From NCBI GenBank assembly GCA_034435375.1, contig DAOTXR010000047.1, positions 1 to 64,000 of the forward strand: a DNA stretch of 64,000 nt, given 5' to 3'. The DNA comes from DAOTXR01 sp034435375 (GTDB taxonomy: Bacteria; Chloroflexota; Anaerolineae; Aggregatilineales; UBA3940). The position numbers were made by a program, and so were the translations under genes. Below are positions 17,116 to 25,807 of the stretch, piece after piece (position 1 is the stretch's first letter; each line of letters starts with the position of its first letter). Under the pieces are notes generated by a model that worked only from the letters and a program-made list of their open reading frames with translations, did not search any database and was not told where the DNA came from.

Positions 17116-18453
17116 TCACTCCTGGGCTGGGCCGTCCAGTCCCATATTGCGGCGCGTCTCTTCCGGCGTGTCGCCCAGCCGGTAGCCGATAAAGATCAGC
17201 GCCCCAATCAGGGCAATGACACCCATCACCAGCCAGGCCAGCCGGACTCCAAAGGGGTTCGCAGACGTATAGCCGAAAGTATCGAGAATCCACGGCAGGA
17301 CCAATCCAGCAATGGCCGGTCCAATGCCCACTGCCAGCGAGAACGTACCGTAGTAGATTGCCTCGCGGCGGCGGTGTGTGAACATCTCATCGTAGTCAAC
17401 CACACTGCCCATCATGGCATATGCCAGGACAAAGTACCCACCCAGGGTGGGGCCAATCAGCCCCATCGTGATCAGGGCATGAGTCATCAGCGGCACGCCG
17501 GGAATCATGCCCACGGTGAAGTTTAAGGCTACAGCTATAGCTAGGCTGACCATCGCAACCATCAGCAGCTTACGGTTGGAGTAGCGATGTCCCAGCCAGT
17601 TCCACAGCGGTGCAAACACCATCATGAGGACGACCACAGCCCCCAGAAAGATGCTCACATCCGCCTCACTCTGGCCCACCACCAGCGTGACAAAGTACGG
17701 CAGGTTAGCTGTAATCATTCCATAGGCCACATGCACGATCAAAGTAGACGCAAACATGATCAAGAACTGCTGATTCTTCAGCGTCTCTCGCATCCCTTCG
17801 ACTACGCCAATAGGCTCGCCAATGGGCCTATCGGTTTCACGCAGCCCGGCCAGGGTGAGCCACACTGTGACCAAACCAACCGCAGCGACCACGATCCCCA
17901 TCGCCAGCGGCCCGGCAGACTCGATGAGGAAGCCGGTGGCCAACGCGCCGATCAGCACGCCTGCCAGCCCAAAGATGTTCTTCCACATGCTCAACGTGAC
18001 CAGTTTGTCAGGTGTGGGGGCCATCTCAGGCATAGTCCCATCGTAAGGGATCCCTACCAAGCTGTAGGCGGTGGAGTAGATCACAAGGGTCACAAGCAAG
18101 TAGATCGCGGTAACGGGAGTTCCGCCACCCTGAGGAGGAATCCAGATCAGAAAGAGCGCAATCGCCGCCACTGGAGCGGCAAACATCAGGAATGGCCGCC
18201 GCCGCCCCCACCGGCTCCGAGTGGCGTCACTCCAGTGGCCGATAAAGGGATCGATCAGGGCATCCCACAGACCTGTGACCAACAGCAGTGTGCCAACCAA
18301 TGTCACAGGCAGATATTGAACACGCCCTGAGTCGGGAGGTGGCGAGTAGAAGTAGAGCAGCCATGTGCTGAGGGTAATGGCCATGATGTTCAGCCCTGCC
18401 GAGGCGCTGCTGTAGAGCAGGATTCGTCCAAGAGATAGGGTCCTTTTCTGCAT
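17116..18453 (-). CDS. GPH-family sugar:cation symporter (MelB-like)
   Basis: 445 aa with about twelve membrane segments. The N-terminal part has the GPH/MelB features: YLPVTLVGTLLLVTGLWDAL followed by DPFIGHWSDATRSRWGRRRP, the conserved loop after helix 2. These carriers import glycosides, pentosides or hexuronides with Na+ or H+. It is transcribed divergently from lacI (18750), with LacI-type operators in the shared region, so it may belong to the same regulon. Substrate unknown. Confidence 0.85.
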   Translation of the reverse strand: MQKRTLSLGRILLYSSASAGLNIMAITLSTWLLYFYSPPPDSGRVQYLPVTLVGTLLLVTGLWDALIDPFIGHWSDATRSRWGRRRPFLMFAAPVAAIALFLIWIPPQGGGTPVTAIYLLVTLVIYSTAYSLVGIPYDGTMPEMAPTPDKLVTLSMWKNIFGLAGVLIGALATGFLIESAGPLAMGIVVAAVGLVTVWLTLAGLRETDRPIGEPIGVVEGMRETLKNQQFLIMFASTLIVHVAYGMITANLPYFVTLVVGQSEADVSIFLGAVVVLMMVFAPLWNWLGHRYSNRKLLMVAMVSLAIAVALNFTVGMIPGVPLMTHALITMGLIGPTLGGYFVLAYAMMGSVVDYDEMFTHRRREAIYYGTFSLAVGIGPAIAGLVLPWILDTFGYTSANPFGVRLAWLVMGVIALIGALIFIGYRLGDTPEETRRNMGLDGPAQE

Positions 18454-18495
18454 GGTTGACTCTCCGGTACAGGGGGGATAATGTGTGTCTGTTGT

Positions 18496-18525
18496 GTATT
18501 ATTGCCGATCCCAGACGAAACTCAA
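18496..18525 (-). promoter_or_regulatory. Candidate promoter of the GPH symporter
   Basis: On the minus strand TTGAGT (18525-18520) and TAATAC (18501-18496) are separated by 18 bp and lie about 43 bp before the symporter ATG. The leader contains GGAGAG near the start. Confidence 0.5.
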
Positions 18526-18650
18526 ACCCTGCTACTCTTGAGCCAAAAGGTTCAGACGATGTCCACACAGGGCACCTGTGACCTCCAAATGCACACCTAC
18601 TACTCAGATGCACGCCCGTCGCCTGAAGAGTGCGAGTGCGCTATGCCACA

Positions 18651-18680
18651 TTGACTTTCTGAGCGATTCTACTTTATACT
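18651..18680 (+). promoter_or_regulatory. Candidate promoter of the lacI operon
   Basis: -35 TTGACT (18651-18656) and -10 TATACT (18675-18680) with an 18-bp spacer. The LacI-type operators begin two bases after the -10 box, so bound repressor would cover the transcription start. Confidence 0.65.
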
Positions 18681-18682
18681 GA

Positions 18683-18708
18683 TGTAAGCGCTTACAGTAA
18701 GCGCTTAC
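18683..18708. promoter_or_regulatory. Double LacI-family operator
   Basis: Two adjacent palindromes: TGTAAGCGCTTACA (18683-18696) and GTAAGCGCTTAC (18697-18708). The central CG and AAGCGCTT core are the classic LacI/CcpA-type operator. They lie between the -10 box and the lacI start, which indicates autorepression; the divergent GPH gene could also be controlled from here. Confidence 0.85.
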
Positions 18709-18749
18709 ATTGCCTTCTGTGTTGCTGTCAACAGACGGTTTAGCCTGAC

Positions 18750-19781
18750 ATGACCAGACAACAGACACGGGTCACCATTGCCGATGTTGCCCGACAGGCT
18801 GGTGTTTCTATTGCCACGGTCAGCCGGGTGATCAACCGCACCGCCCCCGTCGCGGAAGAAACCGAGGCTAGGGTGCGGGCAGCCATCCACAGCCTGAACT
18901 TCGTCCCACACACCGCTGCCAGGTCTCTTGCCAGCCACAGAACCAACACGCTGGGACTACTGCTGCCCAGCATCAGCGGCGAGTTCTTCGTCCCCATGCT
19001 GCGCGGCATCGAGCACGCAGCCCAGGAAGCCGGGTACGATTTGTTGGTGTACTCCACACAGGGCTCTGGCAGTCGATCTCGCCGCCCGCTAGGTGAGCAC
19101 AACACCGACGGCCTGCTGGTCTTCGCAGACAGCCTGGATGAAGCGGATCTGGTCCGTTTCTACGAGGTCGGCCTGCCCATGGTGCTTCTGCATCAATCTC
19201 CTCCCAATTCGCTTGATATCCCCTGTGTCACGTTCGAAAACAAGAGCGGCGCCCGTAAGCTCGTCGATCATCTGATCGAAGTGCATGACTGCCGCCGGAT
19301 TGTCTACCTGGCTGGGCCACCGGAGCATGAGGACTCTTACTGGCGTGAGAGTGGCTACCGCGAATCGCTGTCTGAACATGGTCTCCCTTTTGACCCAGAC
19401 CTGGTGTTGATGGGAGGATTCAGCGAACTGGAAGCTATGGCTGCAACCAAGCAGCTCCTAGCACGCGGCGCTGATTTTGACGCCATCTTCGCTGGCGATG
19501 ATGATTCAGCCATTGGCGCGATCACCGCCTTGCAGGAGGCAGGCAAACAGGTCCCCGGCGACATTGCCGTGGCTGGGTTCGATGATATATCGGTCGCGAG
19601 GCGCTTTACACCCCCTCTCACGACAGTGCACGCCCCCATCGAGACAGCTGGTTATGAAGCCGTCCAGCAACTGCTACAGTTGATCAACATCGGCCATGCT
19701 ACCCCCCTCACGCTGCTTCCCACCGAGTTGGTGATCCGCCAGTCATGCGGATGCGGCCAGGCAGAAAGGAGGCAGCCATAG
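18750..19781 (+). CDS. LacI-family transcriptional regulator
   Basis: 343 aa. The N-terminal HTH (VTIADVARQAGVSIATVSRV, about residues 9-28) and hinge (NFVPHTAARSLASHRT) are canonical, and the rest is a periplasmic-binding-protein-like sensor domain (LGLLLPSISGEFFVPML; FDDISVARRFTPPLTTV; C-terminal LVIRQSCGC). It should be released from DNA by a sugar or sugar phosphate. Its own operators are at 18683-18708. The sugar ABC genes follow on the same strand after about 75 nt, so it is probably the local regulator of the whole 18.7-28 kb sugar locus. Confidence 0.93.
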   Translation: MTRQQTRVTIADVARQAGVSIATVSRVINRTAPVAEETEARVRAAIHSLNFVPHTAARSLASHRTNTLGLLLPSISGEFFVPMLRGIEHAAQEAGYDLLVYSTQGSGSRSRRPLGEHNTDGLLVFADSLDEADLVRFYEVGLPMVLLHQSPPNSLDIPCVTFENKSGARKLVDHLIEVHDCRRIVYLAGPPEHEDSYWRESGYRESLSEHGLPFDPDLVLMGGFSELEAMAATKQLLARGADFDAIFAGDDDSAIGAITALQEAGKQVPGDIAVAGFDDISVARRFTPPLTTVHAPIETAGYEAVQQLLQLINIGHATPLTLLPTELVIRQSCGCGQAERRQP

Positions 19782-19857
19782 GAACAACTAAGCCTGCATA
19801 GCGGATAGCAGTCCCTATGAGCAATCACCGAGAGTTGTCATGAGGAGGCAAGAGAAA

Positions 19858-21267
19858 ATGGTGCACAAAATGGCCCGATTGATCGTCGCTGGTTTGTTAC
19901 TGCTGGCGAGCGTCACGCTTGTGGCCTGCGGTGGCCCGGAGGCCGCTGAAATTTCCGCAGAGCAACCCGCCGGCGGCGTAGCCAAGGTCGTGATCTTCGT
20001 CGGCATGGGTACCGGCACAGACCCCGACCAGATCGATGCCCAGGAAGCCCTAGCTGAGGAGTTCAACTCGACGCATGATGACATTGAGATCGAGTTTCTC
20101 ATCGTCCCCCACGAGGAAGCCAGGGAACGCTACCTCGCGATGCTGTCCGGTGGTGACGCGCCGGAACTTGTCGGCCCGAATGGCGTTGAGACGATTGCCG
20201 AGTTCCTCGATACCTGGGTCGATATCCGCCCGTTCATTGAGGCCGAGAACTTCGACATGAGCGACTTCTATGGGGCAACCATCGACCTAAACACCTACCC
20301 AGACAAGCTGGTCGGGCTGCCGCTGGGTGTCTATCCTTCCATGATTTTTTACAATCAGGACCTGTTTGACGCGGCAGGGCTCCCCTACCCAACGCACGAC
20401 TTCCAGGACAAGTCCTGGACGATGGATGTGCTGCGCGATTACGCTATGCAACTGACGCTGGACGCCAACGGCAATAATGCCACATCGCCCGATTTTGATC
20501 CCACCCAAATCGTGCAATGGGGTTGGGATGACTCGTGGGAGGGGGCCCGTGGTGCGCTCGCTATGTGGGGGGCCGAGAACGTAGCTCGCCCCACCAGCTC
20601 CGACTATCGCACGGCCACAGCTAACAATCCAGAGTGGATCTATGGCTTGCAGTGGATCAGCGATGGCATCTGGGTTGACCACTTCATCCCTGATCTAGCC
20701 GGCCAGGAAGTCTATGGAGCAGTTGGCGCGGGCGATCCGTTTGGCAGCGGCATGGTGGCCATGTTCTACAGCTACACCTGGTTCTTTGCCGAAGGGCTGG
20801 TCGATCTGCCCTTTGAATACAACATTGCCCCGCTGCCTTACAACCACAAGGGCACACGCATCGAGCGCATCGACGCCGATCTGTTTACCATGCCTGAAGG
20901 GGCTGAGAACAAGGAGGCTGCTTGGGAAGTGATGAAATGGCTGACCTCTGCCGAGCACATCAACGATGTATGTTCTATCTATGGCTGCATTCCCGCTCGT
21001 GTCTCTGTGCAAGATTCATTCCGTGCCGATGTGCTTGAGAAGCGCTGGCCAGGGCTTGATTATAGCGTCGTCTTTGAGGCCATTAACTGGCTGGACAACC
21101 CCAACCACGAGTCCTGGGTGCCAGAATGGGGACGTGTTGAAGATGTGATGAACAACGCCCTATCGCTGGTCTACTCCGGGGAGGAAAAAGACGCCCAGGT
21201 GATACTGGATCAAGCCAACGCCGAGATCCAGGCCATTTTGGATGAATACTGGGCCAGCCAACCCTAG
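19858..21267 (+). CDS. Sugar ABC transporter substrate-binding lipoprotein
   Basis: 469 aa from the ATG at 19858, chosen because GAGGAGG (19841-19847) is ideally placed for it; the ATG at 19840 is itself part of that ribosome site. A lipoprotein signal ends in LVACGG (Cys24). The body is a family 1 extracellular solute-binding protein (COG1653): EDPD-like start, GGDAPELVGPNG, and the C-terminal EGAENKEAAWEVMKWLTSAEH. It captures an oligosaccharide outside the membrane and passes it to the two permeases downstream. No ATPase gene is present in the locus, so a shared MsmK/MalK-type ATPase encoded elsewhere is expected. Confidence 0.92.
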   Translation: MVHKMARLIVAGLLLLASVTLVACGGPEAAEISAEQPAGGVAKVVIFVGMGTGTDPDQIDAQEALAEEFNSTHDDIEIEFLIVPHEEARERYLAMLSGGDAPELVGPNGVETIAEFLDTWVDIRPFIEAENFDMSDFYGATIDLNTYPDKLVGLPLGVYPSMIFYNQDLFDAAGLPYPTHDFQDKSWTMDVLRDYAMQLTLDANGNNATSPDFDPTQIVQWGWDDSWEGARGALAMWGAENVARPTSSDYRTATANNPEWIYGLQWISDGIWVDHFIPDLAGQEVYGAVGAGDPFGSGMVAMFYSYTWFFAEGLVDLPFEYNIAPLPYNHKGTRIERIDADLFTMPEGAENKEAAWEVMKWLTSAEHINDVCSIYGCIPARVSVQDSFRADVLEKRWPGLDYSVVFEAINWLDNPNHESWVPEWGRVEDVMNNALSLVYSGEEKDAQVILDQANAEIQAILDEYWASQP

Positions 21268-21292
21268 ATTTTAATCACATAAGCAAGTCATC

Positions 21293-21324
21293 AGGTGGGC
21301 AGTGTGCCACGCCACTGCCCACCT
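21293..21324 (+). other. Intra-operon hairpin between binding-protein and permease genes
   Basis: A perfect 12-bp stem (AGGTGGGCAGTG at 21293-21304 and its complement at 21313-21324) with an 8-nt loop fills the 71-nt gap. It is not followed by a T tract. Such hairpins often stabilise the binding-protein part of the message or partly terminate, giving more binding protein than permease. Confidence 0.7.
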
Positions 21325-21338
21325 CTGAAGGAGATGCG

Positions 21339-22262
21339 ATGAACCTGCTACGCCCACGCACGTGGAGCATTGGGTACCGCGAGGCTGCCAGCGGCTATGG
21401 CTTCATCTCCATCTGGATCGTTGGCTTTCTGATCTTCACCCTAGGGCCGATGGTGGCCTCTCTGTTCTTTTCGCTTACCGAGTACAATATCGTCGATACG
21501 CCAGTCTGGGTTGGGCTGAAGAACTACTTTAACTTATTCACCGATCCGCTCTTCTGGCACTCGATCAAGGTGACGATCTACTATGCCGCGCTGGCCTTGC
21601 CACTGCAGCTGGTGTTCGGCTTCTTCATAGCCGTGTTGCTGAATCAAAAAATACCTGGAGTCAATCTCTGGCGTACCATCTATTTCCTCCCTTCGGTGAT
21701 CTCCGGTGTCGCTGTGGCGCTGTTGTGGGTGCGCCTGTTTAACCCTCACATCGGACTGATCAACGGTATGCTTAGGTTGATTGGCATCCAGGGGCCTGGC
21801 TGGACAGCCGACCCTCAGTGGGCGATCCCGGCCCTGGTGATGATGGGCCTATGGGGAGTGGGGGGTGGCATGATCATCTATCTGGCTGGTTTGCAGGGGA
21901 TTCCCACTGACCTGTATGACGCCGCCAAAGTGGATGGGGCCAACACCTGGCAGCGCTTCTGGAATGTGACCATCCCCATGATGACCCCTGTTATCTTCTA
22001 CAACCTAGTGCTGGGCCTGATCGGCACCTTCCAATACTTCACAGAAGTATATGTGATCACCGACGGCACCGGCGGCCCAGTGCGCTCGACGCTGGTCTAC
22101 AATCTATACCTCTTTCAGAATGCCTTCAGATACTTTGACATGGGCTATGCCTCAGCCATGGCCTGGGTACTATTCCTGATCGTCCTCGGGTTGACCGTGC
22201 TCGTCTTCCGCTCATCTGAGTTCTGGGTCTACTACGAGGGTCAGCTCAGGGGGAGAAGCTGA
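21339..22262 (+). CDS. Sugar ABC transporter permease (UgpA/MalF-like)
   Basis: 307 aa, six hydrophobic segments, RBS GAAGGAG before the ATG. The cytoplasmic EAA loop that docks to the ATPase reads DLYDAAKVDGANTWQRFWN followed by TIPMMTP. It forms the membrane channel with the next gene (1-nt gap). Confidence 0.93.
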   Translation: MNLLRPRTWSIGYREAASGYGFISIWIVGFLIFTLGPMVASLFFSLTEYNIVDTPVWVGLKNYFNLFTDPLFWHSIKVTIYYAALALPLQLVFGFFIAVLLNQKIPGVNLWRTIYFLPSVISGVAVALLWVRLFNPHIGLINGMLRLIGIQGPGWTADPQWAIPALVMMGLWGVGGGMIIYLAGLQGIPTDLYDAAKVDGANTWQRFWNVTIPMMTPVIFYNLVLGLIGTFQYFTEVYVITDGTGGPVRSTLVYNLYLFQNAFRYFDMGYASAMAWVLFLIVLGLTVLVFRSSEFWVYYEGQLRGRS

Positions 22263-22263
22263 G

Positions 22264-23349
22264 ATGGCAGAAGCTGCCCGACTTCAGAAAGTGGTTGCCA
22301 GGAGAGGAATCCTGTCGCGCATTCAAGAGAGCATGTCTCTGACAGACCTGCTCCTCAAAGGGCTGGCTACCCTGGTGTTGGCAGCCGGTTCGGCGCTCAT
22401 CCTGACGCCATTGCTCTACATGATCGGCACATCGCTCAAGGACGGAAACCAGGTGCGTCAGAATCCGCTCTCGCTCCTGCCCGTCAAGCATCAACTCGTC
22501 GAGATCGACGGGGAGCGCGAACCGCTCTACTACGTCACTATCGATGGATTGACCCGCCAGATGGCGCTGATCCGCAACCAGCCTGGCGGCGTGGGCATTT
22601 TTGTCGACCCTGCCAGCCCGACAGAGCAATACACGCTTACCGTTGCTGAGCAAAAGCCCGTCATGCGGCTGGAATTTCACTGGGAGAACTATCCCAAAGC
22701 CCTGACCGATGTCCCATTTGACAGGTACTTTGTCAACACTATGATCGTGGTCTTTGCCACCATGGTAGGTATGCTCTTTTCCTGCACCCTGGTGGCCTAT
22801 GGCTTCTCGCGCTTCCGCGCTCGCTGGCTGAACGTCCTATTCCTGATTCTGCTTTCCACCATCATGTTGCCCAATCAGGTACGCCTGATCCCACTGTACA
22901 TCTTGTTCCAGAAGCTGGGCTGGATCGACACATTGCTCCCCTTGATCGTGCCGGCTTTCTTCGCTAATGCCTACGATGTGTTCCTGCTGCGCCAGTTCTT
23001 CATGAGCATACCTCTCGAGATGGACGACGCTGCCAAGATCGACGGAGCCACACCGCTCCAAGTGCTGTGGTATGTCATTCTACCTCAGGCACGGCCAGCG
23101 ATTGTCACTGTCGCCATATTCCACTTCTTATGGGCATGGAATGACTTCTACGAGCCGCTGATCTACCTGCACCACCGTGAGAACTGGACTATGGCAGTTG
23201 GCCTGCAAACCTTCAATGCGCTGTACAGCATTAACACACATCTGATCATGGCAGCCTCACTTGTGATGATTCTGCCTCCCATCATCCTGTTCTTCCTCAG
23301 CCAACGCATCTTCACACAAGGTGTTGTTATCAGCGGCGTAAAGGGGTAG
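22264..23349 (+). CDS. Sugar ABC transporter permease (UgpE/MalG-like) with an extra external domain
   Basis: 361 aa, about 80 longer than the usual 275-285. The EAA loop (MDDAAKIDGATPLQVLWY) and the rest of the permease are canonical. Between the first membrane segment (about 35-55) and the second lies an insertion at about residues 75-138 (22486-22677), rich in beta-type and charged residues (LYYVTIDGLTRQMALI; QYTLTVAEQKPVMRLEFHW), on the extracytoplasmic side. An inner start at Met24 is possible. It pairs with the preceding permease. Confidence 0.9.
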   Translation: MAEAARLQKVVARRGILSRIQESMSLTDLLLKGLATLVLAAGSALILTPLLYMIGTSLKDGNQVRQNPLSLLPVKHQLVEIDGEREPLYYVTIDGLTRQMALIRNQPGGVGIFVDPASPTEQYTLTVAEQKPVMRLEFHWENYPKALTDVPFDRYFVNTMIVVFATMVGMLFSCTLVAYGFSRFRARWLNVLFLILLSTIMLPNQVRLIPLYILFQKLGWIDTLLPLIVPAFFANAYDVFLLRQFFMSIPLEMDDAAKIDGATPLQVLWYVILPQARPAIVTVAIFHFLWAWNDFYEPLIYLHHRENWTMAVGLQTFNALYSINTHLIMAASLVMILPPIILFFLSQRIFTQGVVISGVKG

Positions 23350-23422
23350 AAGATCGCTGGGACTGCCTCAGCCCTCTGATTGAGCAGCGTCTACTTTGCT
23401 TATCCTTGCGGGGAAGGAAGTC

Positions 23423-24436
23423 ATGACAATCAGACTTGCTTTTGCAGGCTCAGGTTACATTGCGAAGATACACGCCAGAGCAGCACACAAGATGCCCGGC
23501 GTGGAATTGGCGGCGGTTGTCGATCCCCATCAGAAGGCAGCAGCCAAGTTCAGTGCGATGTTCGGCATTAGACGGCAATACAGCGCCATCGACGAGCTGC
23601 TCAACGATGGCAACATAGATGCCATTAGCATCAACACACCCAACTACCTCCATGCGCCGCTGGCCATCGCGGCGCTGGAGGCGGGCCTGCACGTCTTGCT
23701 TGAAAAGCCAATGGCAATGCACGCCGCCGAAGCCCAGAGCATCCTGTCGGCCAGCCAGAGGTCAGGCAAAGTGTTGCTGGTCGCCCACTGCTGGCGCTTT
23801 GACGAAGAAGTATTGTGGCTGAAGAAGCACGTTGAGGTGGGCAAGCTGGGCCGCATCATCCGCACCAAGAGTTACGGAGTCCACTCCAACTGGGGGCCAA
23901 GCGGCTGGTTCACTGAGAAGAAGTTTGCTGGAGGCGGAGCGCTGGCCGACATGGGCATTCATGCGCTCGACACGACCCGTTTCCTGCTCGGCGACCCACA
24001 GCCAGTGAGCGTTTATGCCCGCATTGGCACATACTACGGGGGTTTCGACGTGGACGACACTGGGATCATTATTGTCAACTGGGACAACGGGGTAACCTCC
24101 TACGTCGAATCGGGCTGGTGGCAGCCACACATGGATGGCCCTGAGGCGGCTACTCAGCTTTATGGCACACAGGGTTTTGGCTCAGTGTTCCCCACCTTGC
24201 TTAAGTTGCCCAACGTCGCCAAACAGCGCGTTGACGAAGTGGATGGCGGGTTCGAGCACCCACGTGAGGAGCACTGCGCCCAGAAGATGTATGATGCTCA
24301 GATGGCCTACTTCATTGACTGTATCCACACTGGGCGGACACCGGTTCCGGGCGGGTTGGAAGGGCTGATCAACATGAGGATCGTTGATGCAGCCTACGAA
24401 AGCGCCAGGACCGGTGATGTAGTTCGGATCGTATAA
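23423..24436 (+). CDS. Gfo/Idh/MocA-family NAD(P)-dependent sugar dehydrogenase
   Basis: 337 aa from the ATG at 23423, preceded by GGAAGGAAG; an upstream codon at 23396 has no ribosome site. An N-terminal Rossmann motif (FAGSGYIAKIHARAA), the family EKP motif (Glu94-Lys95-Pro96) and GGALADMGIHALDT (substrate-side His) are present. Family members oxidise or epimerise sugars, inositols or their derivatives. It lies inside the sugar operon between transport and glycosidase genes, so it probably modifies the imported glycoside or the sugar released from it. Confidence 0.9.
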   Translation: MTIRLAFAGSGYIAKIHARAAHKMPGVELAAVVDPHQKAAAKFSAMFGIRRQYSAIDELLNDGNIDAISINTPNYLHAPLAIAALEAGLHVLLEKPMAMHAAEAQSILSASQRSGKVLLVAHCWRFDEEVLWLKKHVEVGKLGRIIRTKSYGVHSNWGPSGWFTEKKFAGGGALADMGIHALDTTRFLLGDPQPVSVYARIGTYYGGFDVDDTGIIIVNWDNGVTSYVESGWWQPHMDGPEAATQLYGTQGFGSVFPTLLKLPNVAKQRVDEVDGGFEHPREEHCAQKMYDAQMAYFIDCIHTGRTPVPGGLEGLINMRIVDAAYESARTGDVVRIV

Positions 24437-24496
24437 CGGTCGCACTCACTGAGGATGGGATAATGTCCCACCTAGATCTCTGGAGATATCCAATCG

Positions 24497-25804
24497 ATGA
24501 AAGTCACCGTCATGGGTGGTGGATCCACCTACACACCTGAGCTTGTCAGCGGTTTTCTGGATCGCATCAGCACTTTTCCGCTATCCGAGCTATGGCTGAT
24601 GGACATCGACCATGAGCGGCTAAGCATCGTGGGCGGCTTTGCACAGCGCATGGTTGCGGCCAAAGGTAGCCCATTCAAGGTCATGCTTACCACCGACCAG
24701 CGCGAAGCGGTGCAGGGCGCGTCCTACGTGATCACGCAGCTGCGGGTTGGACAGATGCCTGCCCGATGTGCTGATGAGTATCTCGGACAGCGCCACGGGC
24801 TGATCGGGCAAGAGACGACCGGCATCGGCGGAATGGCTAAAGCTCTGCGCACCATCCCAGTTATCCTCCAGATCGCCTCTGATATGCGCGAACTCGCGCC
24901 AGGAGCATTGTTGGTGAACTTCACCAATCCGTCAGGGCTAGTCACCGAGGCGCTGACGCGCTACGCGCCAGACGTGCCAGCCGTCGGTGTATGCAATGCA
25001 CCAATCACTACGCAGATGGGCATCATTAAGGAACTGGAGAAGGTGCTTGGCACACCCATCGAACTGCAGCGCACCCAGTTGAACACGTTGGGTCTGAATC
25101 ACCTGTCGTGGCACAGGGGGTTCACGCTGGACGGTGAAGAAATGTGGCCGCAAATCCTATCGGGGTACCTCGCCTCACTCAAGACCGAGAGTGACCCTGA
25201 ATGGGATCCACGGATGGTTGAGTCGCTGGGCATGATCCCCAACTACTACCTGCAATACTATTATCACACCGACCGCAAGCTCGCTGCCCAGCAGAAGTGG
25301 CCACCCTCGCGAGGCGAGGAGGTCATGGAGATCGAGAAAGGGCTGCTGCGTGACTACGCCAACCCAACCTTGACCGAACCTCCCGCCGATCTGATGAAGC
25401 GCGGCGGTGCATACTATTCGACGCTCGCCACACAGCTTTTGAACGCACATCACAACAACCTGGGCGAGGTCCATGTGGTCAATGTGCGGCATAAGGGGGC
25501 CGTGCCTAACTGGCCTGCTGACTGGGTGTTGGAGATGCCCTGCCAAATAGATGCCGCCGGAGTCCATCCCCTTCCAGCAGAGCCTTTGCCGCCCGTGTGT
25601 TTTGGTCTGCTGGCGCAGGTTAAGCAATATGAGCTTCTGACCGTAGAGGCTGCTGTACACGGTGACCGCGACGCAGCTTACCAGGCTCTGCTAGCTCACC
25701 CGCTTGGCCCGCATGCAGACAGGGTCCAGGCTGTGCTCGACGACATGTTGACGACGCATCGGCGTCACCTGCCGCAATTCTGGCCCAAAGACAGGGAAGG
25801 ATGA
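24497..25804 (+). CDS. GH4 family NAD- and metal-dependent glycosidase (6-phospho-beta-glucosidase-like)
   Basis: 435 aa. GH4 hallmarks: the dinucleotide site VMGGGSTYTPEL at the N-terminus, the metal ligand Cys166 with Asn167 in VGVCNAPI, His202 in GLNHLSWHRG, and QETTGIGGMAKALRT. GH4 enzymes cleave glycosides through oxidation at C3, and most act on 6-phospho sugars. The CNAP/NHLSW pattern and length fit the LicH/BglT (6-phospho-beta-glucosidase) branch. Because uptake here is by ABC transporter and not PTS, the phosphate would have to come from a kinase; the next gene, 3 nt away, encodes one. Confidence 0.88.
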   Translation: MKVTVMGGGSTYTPELVSGFLDRISTFPLSELWLMDIDHERLSIVGGFAQRMVAAKGSPFKVMLTTDQREAVQGASYVITQLRVGQMPARCADEYLGQRHGLIGQETTGIGGMAKALRTIPVILQIASDMRELAPGALLVNFTNPSGLVTEALTRYAPDVPAVGVCNAPITTQMGIIKELEKVLGTPIELQRTQLNTLGLNHLSWHRGFTLDGEEMWPQILSGYLASLKTESDPEWDPRMVESLGMIPNYYLQYYYHTDRKLAAQQKWPPSRGEEVMEIEKGLLRDYANPTLTEPPADLMKRGGAYYSTLATQLLNAHHNNLGEVHVVNVRHKGAVPNWPADWVLEMPCQIDAAGVHPLPAEPLPPVCFGLLAQVKQYELLTVEAAVHGDRDAAYQALLAHPLGPHADRVQAVLDDMLTTHRRHLPQFWPKDREG

Positions 25805-25807
25805 ACA

